NCBI GenBank assembly: GCA_018065745.1
Contig: JAGHSS010000028.1
Location: 1-5,616, forward strand
Length of the DNA: 5,616 nt
Reading direction: 5' to 3'
Source of the DNA: Candidatus Neoflavobacterium equi
GTDB lineage: Bacteria; Bacteroidota; Bacteroidia; Flavobacteriales; Flavobacteriaceae
The translations under genes were made by a program, and so were the position numbers. Positions within the stretch are counted from its first letter, which is position 1; the number at the start of each line of letters is the position of its first letter. The notes under the pieces are model-generated. The model was not told where the DNA came from. It worked only from the letters and a program-made list of their open reading frames with translations, and ran no database searches. Shown here piece after piece: positions 1 to 5,588 of the stretch.

Positions 1-205
1 GTTGAGAACGGCTCAAAAAATCCATTTCTCCATTTTTTTTGCAACGGGTGTTTTAATTTGTGTTTGGGAAAGATTTGCATGGTGCGCATGGAATCTCTTG
101 CGGTGCTACGGGAGAACAAATTGTCTATGATGATTATAAATTATTTAGTTGTTTTTAACCGATTTTGGATTTACAAATCGTAAATTTGCATTAAATAGAT
201 ATGAT
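1..205. other. Region upstream of sufS with no recognised gene
   Basis: I recognise no gene here. On the + strand, frame 1 is open from the window edge to a TAA at 181-183 (about 60 codons), and frame 3 is open only from 57 to 158. Neither translation has a motif I know, and in particular neither looks like the C-terminus of SufD, the usual upstream neighbour of SufS. The right part (about 140-205) is AT-rich and reads as a leader with a promoter. A truncated gene end entering from the left cannot be excluded, because only one edge is visible. Confidence 0.5.
181..188 (+). promoter_or_regulatory. Candidate -7 box of the sufS promoter
   Basis: TAAATTTG matches the Bacteroidota -7 consensus TAnnTTTG exactly and lies 17 nt before the sufS ATG, so the leader would be only about 10 nt. 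No convincing TTG-type -33 box is seen at the expected 17-23 nt spacing, which lowers confidence. A 6-bp inverted repeat, CGATTT (160-165) and AAATCG (175-180), ends directly at this box and could be an operator. Confidence 0.4.
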
Positions 206-1420
206 ATGTTTGATATAGATGCAATTAGGGCTGAATTTCCTATTTTGAAACAACAGGTCAACGGTAAGCCATTGGTTTATTTTGACAATGGTGCTACCGC
301 ACAAAAGCCACAGGTAGTATTAGATGCAATTGAGAAATATTATACAGATATAAACGCGAACATTCACAGAGGGGTACATACCTTAAGTCAATTGGCAACG
401 GATGCCTATGAAGAATCGCGCATAAAAATTCAAAAACACTTAAATGCTCCACATGCTCATGAGGTATTATTTACTTCAGGAACAACTTTTGGGATCAATT
501 TGGTAGCCTCAGGATTTGGTCAGTTGTTGTCCAAAGGGGATGAAGTAATCATCTCTGAATTGGAACACCACTCCAACATCGTGCCTTGGCAGTTTGCATG
601 TCAACGTTCAGGAGCCATTTTAAAAGTGATTCCATTTGACGCACAAGGACATTTAGATATGAAAGCATTTGATGCCTTGTTATCGCCTAGAACCCAGGTT
701 GTAGCGGTGAATCATGTTTCAAATGCATTGGGTGTTGTCAATCCAATAGCTTACATTATTGAGAAAGCGCATCAGGTTGGTGCAGCTGTTTTGATTGATG
801 GAGCTCAGGGCGCACCACACTTCAAAGTGGATGTACAAGCCTTGGATTGTGATTTCTATGTTTTCTCAGGACACAAAGTTTGTGCACCTACAGGAACCGG
901 AATCTTGTATGGAAAGACAGCCTGGTTAGAAAAACTTCCCCCATATTTGGGTGGAGGAGAGATGATCAAAGAAGTTACTTTTGAAGAAACGACTTATGCT
1001 GGTTTACCTCATAAATTTGAAGCAGGAACTCCAAACATTGCTGGAGGAATTGTCCTTGGTGTTGCTATTGATTACATGAACGAGATTGGTTTTGACGCCA
1101 TCCACGCTTATGAAACAGAACTTCTGGAATATGCAACAGCTCAATTGACAGCCATTCCCGGTTTGAAGATTTATGGAGAAGGCAAGGATAAGGCTGCAGT
1201 AGTGTCCTTTAACATTGAGGGAATTCACCCTTATGACATTGGAACGATTGTTGATAAAATGGGAATTGCCGTGCGCACAGGTCACCATTGTGCACAACCT
1301 ATTATGAAGCATTTTGACATTCCAGGAACGGTCAGAGCCTCATTTATGTTTTACAATACTAAAGAAGAAATTGATATCTTAGTAGCGGCAATAAAAAAAG
1401 CAATAACCATGTTAAGCTAA
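206..1420 (+). CDS. sufS: Cysteine desulfurase SufS, SUF Fe-S cluster assembly
   Basis: This is a cytoplasmic PLP-dependent enzyme that converts L-cysteine to L-alanine and holds the sulfur as a persulfide for Fe-S cluster building. It has 404 residues, the usual length for group II desulfurases (SufS/CsdA). Visible motifs, in order, are an FTSGTT cofactor-phosphate segment (89-94), ELEHHSN (118-124) with the His stacking on PLP, IDGAQ (197-201) with the PLP-nitrogen Asp198, SGHK (221-224) with Schiff-base Lys224, and RTGHHCAQP (357-365) with catalytic Cys362. The RxGHHCAQP loop is short, as in the SufS type and unlike IscS. The ATG at 206 is chosen because the protein then begins MFDIDAIRAEFP, as in its relatives; an in-frame TTG at 149 would add 19 unconserved residues lying over the promoter. 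It is the first gene of a tight cluster with its partner sufE, separated from it by a lipoprotein gene. The CsdA paralogue is a less likely name because of the sufE and DUF59 neighbours. Confidence 0.96.
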   Translation: MFDIDAIRAEFPILKQQVNGKPLVYFDNGATAQKPQVVLDAIEKYYTDINANIHRGVHTLSQLATDAYEESRIKIQKHLNAPHAHEVLFTSGTTFGINLVASGFGQLLSKGDEVIISELEHHSNIVPWQFACQRSGAILKVIPFDAQGHLDMKAFDALLSPRTQVVAVNHVSNALGVVNPIAYIIEKAHQVGAAVLIDGAQGAPHFKVDVQALDCDFYVFSGHKVCAPTGTGILYGKTAWLEKLPPYLGGGEMIKEVTFEETTYAGLPHKFEAGTPNIAGGIVLGVAIDYMNEIGFDAIHAYETELLEYATAQLTAIPGLKIYGEGKDKAAVVSFNIEGIHPYDIGTIVDKMGIAVRTGHHCAQPIMKHFDIPGTVRASFMFYNTKEEIDILVAAIKKAITMLS

Positions 1421-1426
1421 TATACT

Positions 1427-1903
1427 ATGAAAACAATTTTAATACCTTGTTTCCTTTTTCTTTCCCTTTTGGGTTGTAAGTCTTCACAAGAGACCAAAGA
1501 GAATTTAAGTGAAACGACTACTAAAACAAAGCGAGTGATTAAAGATCTTCCACAGATTACTTACAGTGAAAAGACCAGAGGTTTTTCTTATGTAATTCAG
1601 GTGAAAGACGTTGATGTGCTAATTGAGAGAAGGGGAGTTAATGGAGAGGAAACACGCACGTTAAAATTGTCTACAGACCAGTTAAAAAAATTGAAGGAGT
1701 CTTATGCTGATATTGAAATAGAGAACATCAATGATTTTGTGTCTGAAGAGACCAAGCGTTTTTCTGATGCCAGCCGCATTGCGAGCATTCAGTTTCAAAC
1801 CGCAGATCAGTTGTATATCTCTAATGATTTTGACTCAGGTAACGCGCCTCAAGAATTAAAGAATATTGTATCTTTAGTAAGTGCTCTAGATACCAAAAAA
1901 TAA
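1427..1903 (+). CDS. Small lipoprotein of unknown function between sufS and sufE
   Basis: The product has 158 residues and starts with a type II signal peptide: MK, a hydrophobic run (about 4-15) and a lipobox LLGC with lipidated Cys17. The residues after the cysteine (KSSQ) do not match the K-(D/E)2 surface-export signal described in Bacteroidota, so it more likely faces the periplasm; that is inference. A polar linker (about 18-37) leads to one small alternating beta/helix domain (about 38-153) containing ETKRFSDASR (108-117) and FDSGNAPQE (135-143). From memory this resembles a family of small uncharacterised Bacteroidota lipoproteins with a similar 'KRFxDxxxIAxI ... FDxGxxPxE' pattern; I can give no function. 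It starts 6 nt after sufS and ends 4 nt before sufE, so it is co-transcribed with them although it acts outside the cytoplasm. Existence as a lipoprotein is well supported; its role is open. Confidence 0.88.
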   Translation: MKTILIPCFLFLSLLGCKSSQETKENLSETTTKTKRVIKDLPQITYSEKTRGFSYVIQVKDVDVLIERRGVNGEETRTLKLSTDQLKKLKESYADIEIENINDFVSEETKRFSDASRIASIQFQTADQLYISNDFDSGNAPQELKNIVSLVSALDTKK

Positions 1904-1907
1904 AAGC

Positions 1908-2345
1908 ATGACCATAACAGAATTACAGGAAGAGATCATAGAAGAGTTTTCTATGTTTGAAGATTGGGATGAACGTTTTCAGTACATCATTGACTTGGGA
2001 AAATCCCTTCCATTGATTGCTTCAGAATACAAAACTGAAGAGCACACCATTAAAGGATGTCAATCCAAAGTTTGGGTTCACGCAGATTCTCAAGGGGATC
2101 AGGTGGTTTTCACTGCAGACAGCGACGCCATCATTACCAAGGGAATTATCGCTATTTTGATTCGTGTGTTTTCAAATCAAACACCAGAAGCAATCTTGCA
2201 TGCCAACACTGATTTCATTGATCAGATTGGTTTGAAAGAGCATTTGTCTCCAACCCGTGCCAACGGTTTGGTTTCTATGATTAAACAAATAAAAATGTAT
2301 GCCTTAGCATTTGAGGCCAAAAAACAGGAAGATGGAAGAGTTTAA
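1908..2345 (+). CDS. sufE: Sulfur acceptor protein SufE
   Basis: SufE takes the persulfide sulfur from the active-site cysteine of SufS, stimulating the desulfurase, and hands it on to the SufBCD scaffold in the cytoplasm. The protein has 145 residues, close to the usual length of the SufE/CsdE family. The key motif is IKGCQSKVWV (48-57) with sulfur-accepting Cys51, the same position as in the E. coli protein. Before it comes the helical DWDERFQYIIDLGKSLP segment (19-35), and after it KGIIAILIRVFSNQTPEAI (78-96), both typical of the family. The ATG lies 4 nt after the lipoprotein stop, and the 3' end overlaps the next gene by 14 nt, which implies coupled translation. The sufS neighbour supports SufE over CsdE. 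Confidence 0.96.
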   Translation: MTITELQEEIIEEFSMFEDWDERFQYIIDLGKSLPLIASEYKTEEHTIKGCQSKVWVHADSQGDQVVFTADSDAIITKGIIAILIRVFSNQTPEAILHANTDFIDQIGLKEHLSPTRANGLVSMIKQIKMYALAFEAKKQEDGRV

Positions 2346-2655
2346 CGATACAGTAAATTTAGGAGAAGAGGTTGTCAGAGCTTTAAAGAGCATTTATGAT
2401 CCAGAAATTCCAGTTGATATTTATGAATTGGGATTGGTTTATGACGTGATGATCAATGAAGATAATGAAGTAAAAATTTTAATGACTTTAACTTCGCCAA
2501 ACTGTCCAGTTGCAGAAACTTTACCGGCAGAAGTAGAAGAAAAAGTATCCAACATTGAATTTGTAAAATCATGTGAGGTTGAAATTACATTTGATCCACC
2601 ATGGGATAAAGATTTAATGAGTGAAGAAGCAAAATTAGAATTAGGGATGTTATAG
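2332..2655 (+). CDS. DUF59 (MIP18-family) Fe-S assembly protein, SufT/PaaD-like
   Basis: This small cytoplasmic protein of 107 residues belongs to the family containing SufT, PaaD and eukaryotic MIP18/CIAO2, which takes part in Fe-S cluster maturation or transfer to target proteins. Visible signatures are DPEIPVDIYELGLVYD (23-38), LTSPNCPVAETLP (53-65) with the family's conserved Cys58, and FDPPWDKDLMSEEAKLELG (87-105) near the C-terminus. Residues 1-20 are a short lead-in. The ATG at 2332 is chosen because AGGAAG lies directly before it and the conserved domain starts soon after; the in-frame TTG at 2311 would only add seven residues read through the sufE end. It overlaps sufE by 14 nt in another frame, so the two are co-translated. 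A hairpin terminator covers its last codons. 'SUF system Fe-S cluster assembly protein' is the usual label; sufT is plausible, but I leave the symbol empty because orthology cannot be proven here. Confidence 0.93.
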   Translation: MEEFNDTVNLGEEVVRALKSIYDPEIPVDIYELGLVYDVMINEDNEVKILMTLTSPNCPVAETLPAEVEEKVSNIEFVKSCEVEITFDPPWDKDLMSEEAKLELGML

Positions 2656-2670
2656 TTCCTAATTTTTTTT
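2639..2670 (+). terminator. Rho-independent terminator overlapping the end of the DUF59 gene
   Basis: AATTAGGGA (2639-2647) pairs with TTCCTAATT (2656-2664), giving nine pairs including one G-U, around an 8-nt loop. Six further T follow (2665-2670), of which the first two could extend the stem. The 5' arm lies in the last codons of the DUF59 gene and the stop codon TAG sits in the loop, so ribosomes finishing translation would cover the hairpin. It ends or attenuates the sufS-sufE block before the DUF2480 gene. The stem is AT-rich, so strength is uncertain. Confidence 0.65.
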
Positions 2671-2691
2671 ATCATATAATTCGTTTTTGAG

Positions 2692-3201
2692 ATGGAAGAA
2701 ATTGTCAATAAAGTAGCAAACAGTGCCCTTAAAGTATTTGACTTGGAGGATTATTTTCCAAAGCAACCCATCAAAACCTTGGATATTTCCCATTGGTTAT
2801 TGGAGGGGATTGTTCTGAGAGAGAAAGAGTTCAGAGCCGCACTTAAGGATTTTGACTGGACCCCATATCAGGGCAGTTTGGTCGCGATGTACTGCAGTAC
2901 AGACGCCATTTTGCCAGCTTGGGCATTCATGTTGGTCAGTTCTTATTTGCAGCCTGTGGCGCTTGAAGTGACCCAAGGGAACAAAGAAACCCTGCTTTTA
3001 AATTACTACAACAAAACCATTCAGGCGCTTGATTTTGAAATGTACAGAGATCAACCCGTGATTGTTAAAGGCTGCAGTAAGCAACCAATACCAGAACAAG
3101 TATATGTAATGGCAACACAAAAGATGATGAATTATGCAAGATCCATCATGTTTGGAGAAGCTTGTTCAGCAGTACCGATTTTCAAAAGGCAGAAAATATA
3201 G
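2692..3201 (+). CDS. DUF2480 family protein
   Basis: The product is a soluble protein of 169 residues with no signal peptide or membrane segment. I recognise it as DUF2480, a Bacteroidota family without an assigned function that commonly lies beside SUF genes. Characteristic stretches are LDISHWLLEGIVLREKEFR (30-48), AMYCSTDAILPAWAFMLV (65-82) and GCSKQPIPEQVYV (127-139), followed by a C-terminal GEACSAVPIFKR (155-166). It has exactly three cysteines, Cys68, Cys128 and Cys158, each inside one of the better-conserved-looking stretches, plus His34. Metal or cluster binding is therefore possible, but that is inference. The ATG at 2692 is 36 nt after the DUF59 stop. No good TAnnTTTG promoter is visible in that gap, so transcription may come from read-through of the terminator at 2639-2670. 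Confidence 0.9.
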   Translation: MEEIVNKVANSALKVFDLEDYFPKQPIKTLDISHWLLEGIVLREKEFRAALKDFDWTPYQGSLVAMYCSTDAILPAWAFMLVSSYLQPVALEVTQGNKETLLLNYYNKTIQALDFEMYRDQPVIVKGCSKQPIPEQVYVMATQKMMNYARSIMFGEACSAVPIFKRQKI

Positions 3202-3218
3202 GTTAAATATGTTACAAT

Positions 3219-3274
3219 AAAATCAGTTTTTGCGTGTTTAATAAAGAAAATTTAAACATGAAAAAACTGATTTT
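3219..3274 (+). promoter_or_regulatory. Perfect 13-bp inverted repeat around the DUF3078 start codon
   Basis: AAAATCAGTTTTT (3219-3231) is perfectly complementary to AAAAACTGATTTT (3262-3274). In the mRNA this would form a 13-pair stem with a 30-nt loop holding the ATG at 3258-3260; the 3' arm is codons 2-6 of the gene, and three more T follow it. It could act as a translation-control hairpin or as an attenuator of read-through from the DUF2480 gene. Only two pairs are G-C and the arms are mostly A and T runs, so part of the match may be chance. Confidence 0.35.
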
Positions 3275-4109
3275 TTTATTTATAGCCACTGGATTTTCCT
3301 CCATCATCACTGCCCAGACAGCGGTTGAAAAAGACACTTCATATTGGTCCAAGAAAGGTAATTTTACCCTTTTGTTCAACCAAAGTGCGTTCAACAACGA
3401 CTGGATGGCAGGAGGGACGTCCTCCTTTGCAGGGACCATTGGCGCTAATTATGACTTCAATTATGCCAAAGAAGATTGGACCTGGGACAACAAAATTATT
3501 GGGTCCTATGGCGCTACAAAAATCAAAGGCAATGAATATACCACCAAGACAGATGACCGCTTAGAGTTCAATTCTGTGGTGGGTAAAAAAGCCGGTGGTT
3601 ACTGGTATTACTCCTTCTTTTTCAACGCCAAAACCCAGTTTGATTCCGGTTTTGACAACGATAGAATCAACAGAATTTCCCATTTCTTTTCACCTGCCTA
3701 TTTCCAAATTGGACCCGGTATGTTATGGAAAAAATCTGATAATTTAAAAGTGAATATTGCACCTGCTACCTCAAGATTCATCTTTGTTCACAAGGAATTC
3801 ACAGCCCTTGGGAGCTCTTATGGCGTGGACCAGGGCAAGTCATTTCGCTATGAATTGGGAGCCGCTGTCAATGCCTATTACAAGTTTGATTTATTGGAAA
3901 ACGTGTCTGTTGAAAATATCTTAAACCTGTATTCTAATTATTTGGAAGACCCACAAAACGTGGACATTGACTACCAGTTGAACCTTGTTTTAAAGGTCAA
4001 CAAATACATCACCACCAACGTCGCGTTCCAGGCCATTTATGATGACAACGCCAGACGCGCCTTCCAGATCAGACAGTTATTTGGTTTGGGTTTAAACTAC
4101 AATTTTTAG
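3258..4109 (+). CDS. DUF3078 protein, probable outer-membrane beta-barrel
   Basis: The product has 283 residues. A signal peptide is visible: MKK, a hydrophobic stretch (4-17), and a likely cut after Ala19 before Gln20. The mature part is built of alternating strands rich in aromatic residues, with many Asn, Tyr and Trp (for example FNNDWMAGGTSSFAG, 45-59), and ends in LGLNYNF with a terminal Phe, the usual signature for outer-membrane barrel insertion. I recognise it as DUF3078, a Bacteroidota family without assigned function. The ATG at 3258 is chosen because MKKLIFLF begins a proper signal peptide; the GTG at 3234 would add eight polar residues. It lies 56 nt after the DUF2480 gene on the same strand, and the two are often neighbours in this phylum (from memory). 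A link to Fe-S assembly is not shown by the sequence. A terminator common with hflX follows after the structured repeat. Confidence 0.9.
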   Translation: MKKLIFLFIATGFSSIITAQTAVEKDTSYWSKKGNFTLLFNQSAFNNDWMAGGTSSFAGTIGANYDFNYAKEDWTWDNKIIGSYGATKIKGNEYTTKTDDRLEFNSVVGKKAGGYWYYSFFFNAKTQFDSGFDNDRINRISHFFSPAYFQIGPGMLWKKSDNLKVNIAPATSRFIFVHKEFTALGSSYGVDQGKSFRYELGAAVNAYYKFDLLENVSVENILNLYSNYLEDPQNVDIDYQLNLVLKVNKYITTNVAFQAIYDDNARRAFQIRQLFGLGLNYNF

Positions 4110-4116
4110 GTCGTTA

Positions 4117-4204
4117 ATGGCGTGCCCTCCGGGCCGGGCTGTCCGCTGTATCTTTTGGTTGGCAGGGCCTCCCAAAAGGATGCCGCTACCATCCCTCACG
4201 CGGG
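4117..4204. repeat. GC-rich structured intergenic element, flavobacterial REP-like repeat
   Basis: This GC-rich island in a convergent gap folds in nested layers. The outer stem is GCGTG (4120-4124) with CACGC (4197-4201). A small hairpin CCC/GGG (4125-4133) follows, then GGG (4136-4138) pairs with CCC (4193-4195). The central stem is ATCTTTTGG (4150-4158) with CCAAAAGGAT (4172-4181), with one bulged G. Between the last two stems, both strands carry CCGCT (4143-4147 and 4183-4187), forming a near-symmetric internal loop. The conserved-looking pieces GGGCTGTCCGCT and CCATCCCTCACGC match my memory of a repeat scattered between genes in many flavobacteria. Whether it equals a named RNA such as Flavo-1 I cannot tell. 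Function and strand are unknown. Confidence 0.65.
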
Positions 4205-4242
4205 TCTGTTTCATTGCATAATGCATCCAAAAGTTAAGACAT

Positions 4243-4277
4243 AAAAAAAGAGCGCTTTTCACAAAGCGCTGTTTTTT
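4243..4277. terminator. Bidirectional rho-independent terminator between DUF3078 and hflX
   Basis: AGCGCTTT (4251-4258) and AAAGCGCT (4263-4270) form a perfect 8-bp stem with a 4-nt loop. An A-run (4243-4249) precedes it and a T-run (4272-4277) follows, each separated from the stem by one G. It therefore reads as a terminator on both strands and serves the convergent DUF3078 and hflX transcripts. Confidence 0.92.
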
Positions 4278-4289
4278 ATTTTTTATATA

Positions 4290-4363
4290 ATATCCTCTTC
4301 AGGAATTTATTCATTTTCAGTAACATCCTCTTCAAGATCTTCCTCATTTTCAATAACATCCTC
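4290..4363 (-). repeat. Decayed 33-bp tandem repeat at the 3' end of hflX
   Basis: The 20-nt stretches at 4311-4330 and 4344-4363 differ at one base (4320 versus 4353) and lie 33 bp apart. The 10-mer ATCCTCTTCA occurs at 4325-4334 and, again 33 bp away, at 4292-4301, which is past the hflX stop. The period equals 11 codons and keeps the frame, encoding the acidic tail units DVIENEEDLEE (402-412) and DVTENE (413-418). The next 11-codon unit is split by the stop TAA; in-frame read-through would give IPEEDII before another stop. Confidence 0.7.
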
Positions 4364-5563
4364 CCATTCAGGGTACAAGAAATTATTATATGGGAAACGG
4401 GCAATGTGAATAGCTCTTACCGCGTCATATACCTTGTGTCTGAATTCCTCAAAATTCTCTTTGTTTGTTGCAGAGATAAACAGGGCATTGTCTTCACCCA
4501 CCTTGTTCATCCAGGTTTGTTTCCATTCCTCCAAAGTGTAGTGAGCTGAAGTGCGTTCAGTCATCAAGTCATCTTCCTCAATAGTTTGATGTTTGTATGC
4601 ATCAATTTTATTAAAGACCATGATGGTTTCCTTGTCGTCACTTTTAATGTCTTTCAGAATTTGATTTACAGATTCAATATGGTGTTCAAATTCCGGATGT
4701 GAAATGTCCACTACGTGTAATAAAAGGTCAGCTTCTCTAACCTCGTCCAAAGTACTCTTGAAAGATTCCACCAATTGAGTTGGCAATTTTCTAATAAAAC
4801 CAACCGTGTCAGAAAGTAAGAACGGCAAGTTTTTGATAACCACTTTTCTCACGGTAGTATCCAGAGTAGCGAACAATTTGTTTTCCACAAACACATCACT
4901 TTTACCCACGGCGTTCATCAAGGTTGATTTACCCACGTTGGTATATCCCACCAGTGCAACACGCACCATGGATCCTCTGTTTCCACGTTGTACAGACATT
5001 TGTCTGTCAATGGTTTGAAGTTTTTCTTTTAAAAGTGCAATACGATCACGTACAATACGTCTGTCAGTTTCAATTTCAGTTTCACCAGGACCACGCATAC
5101 CAATACCACCACGTTGTCTTTCCAAGTGGGTCCACATTCCAGAAAGTCTAGGAAGTAAATATTGGAATTGTGCCAATTCTACTTGAGTTCTTGCATAAGA
5201 CGTTTGTGCGCGTTGTGCAAAAATGTCCAAAATAAGATTGGTTCTGTCCAGGACCTTGCAGTCCAATATTTTAGTGATATTTTTCTGTTGAGCAGGTGTC
5301 AATTCATCATCAAAAATAACCGTTGTAATTTGGTTCTCTTTAATGTATTCATTGATTTGTTCCATTTTACCTGTTCCCAAAAAAGTTTTTGGGTTGGGTT
5401 TATCTACTTTTTGTGAAAAGCGCTTAATGACCTCACCTCCTGCGGTGAAAGTCAAGAACTCTAATTCATCTAAGTATTCTCTAAGTTTATCTTCGTCTTG
5501 ATTTTGAGTGACCACACCAACAATAATGGTGCGTTCAAAATTGGTATTTTCTTTGTCTAGCAT
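4307..5563 (-). CDS. hflX: Ribosome-associated GTPase HflX
   Basis: HflX is a cytoplasmic GTPase that binds the large ribosomal subunit and, as known from E. coli, splits stalled ribosomes under heat or antibiotic stress. The protein has 418 residues, a normal length. The N-terminal HflX domain (about 11-120) holds NPKTFLGTGK (57-66) and FDDELTPAQQKN (84-95). The helical linker carries GGIGMRGPGETEIE (152-165). The G domain shows G1 GYTNVGKS (206-213), G2 TLDTT (233-237), G3 DTVG (252-255), G4 NKID (318-321) and G5 SAT (364-366), all intact. Between G4 and G5 lies a segment of about 40 residues (322-362) with HYTLEEWKQTW, which I recall as usual in flavobacterial HflX. The tail after PEWEDV is strongly acidic and made by a tandem repeat. 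The ATG at 5563 sits 17 nt after a TAnnTTTG box. It is convergent to the SUF-linked genes and has no evident functional tie to them. Confidence 0.97.
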   Translation of the reverse strand: MLDKENTNFERTIIVGVVTQNQDEDKLREYLDELEFLTFTAGGEVIKRFSQKVDKPNPKTFLGTGKMEQINEYIKENQITTVIFDDELTPAQQKNITKILDCKVLDRTNLILDIFAQRAQTSYARTQVELAQFQYLLPRLSGMWTHLERQRGGIGMRGPGETEIETDRRIVRDRIALLKEKLQTIDRQMSVQRGNRGSMVRVALVGYTNVGKSTLMNAVGKSDVFVENKLFATLDTTVRKVVIKNLPFLLSDTVGFIRKLPTQLVESFKSTLDEVREADLLLHVVDISHPEFEHHIESVNQILKDIKSDDKETIMVFNKIDAYKHQTIEEDDLMTERTSAHYTLEEWKQTWMNKVGEDNALFISATNKENFEEFRHKVYDAVRAIHIARFPYNNFLYPEWEDVIENEEDLEEDVTENE

Positions 5564-5580
5564 AGAAATAGATTGAAAAA

Positions 5581-5588
5581 CAAAAGTA
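5581..5588 (-). promoter_or_regulatory. Candidate -7 box of the hflX promoter
   Basis: Read on the - strand this is TACTTTTG, an exact match to the Bacteroidota -7 consensus TAnnTTTG, 17 nt before the hflX ATG. A TTTTG (5599-5603) lies only 10 nt further upstream, too close for the usual 17-23 nt spacing to a -33 box, so the upstream half of the promoter is unconvincing. The sequence out to the window edge is AT-rich. Confidence 0.45.

Noticed and set aside
149..205. Longer sufS start at TTG 149
   Set aside because: It would add 19 residues not expected in the family and would place the start upstream of the likely -7 box; the ATG at 206 gives the standard N-terminus.
1004..1312. 102-codon open frame antisense to sufS
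   Set aside because: It lies wholly within a highly conserved gene, and its translation shows no motif; it is a shadow frame.
2311..2331. TTG start seven codons upstream of the DUF59 gene
   Set aside because: The extra residues are read from the sufE 3' end in another frame, and the ATG at 2332 has AGGAAG directly before it.
2671..2691. TATAAT-like sequence before the DUF2480 gene as a promoter
   Set aside because: Bacteroidota promoters use TAnnTTTG rather than TATAAT, and no exact match with a -33 partner is present here.
2439..2708. 89-codon open frame antisense to the DUF59 gene
   Set aside because: It covers the conserved DUF59 coding region and the terminator, has no recognisable product and no promoter.
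3234..3257. GTG start for the DUF3078 gene
   Set aside because: It would put eight polar residues before MKKLIFLF, spoiling a normal signal peptide.
4215..4225. TGCAT-A-ATGCA inverted repeat downstream of the structured element
   Set aside because: The arms are only 5 bp with a 1-nt centre, too short to fold as RNA, and such matches occur often by chance; no known operator is recognised.
4806..5416. Three open frames on the + strand inside hflX
   Set aside because: They are opposite the conserved GTPase domains, overlap each other and give cysteine-rich or low-complexity translations typical of antisense shadows.
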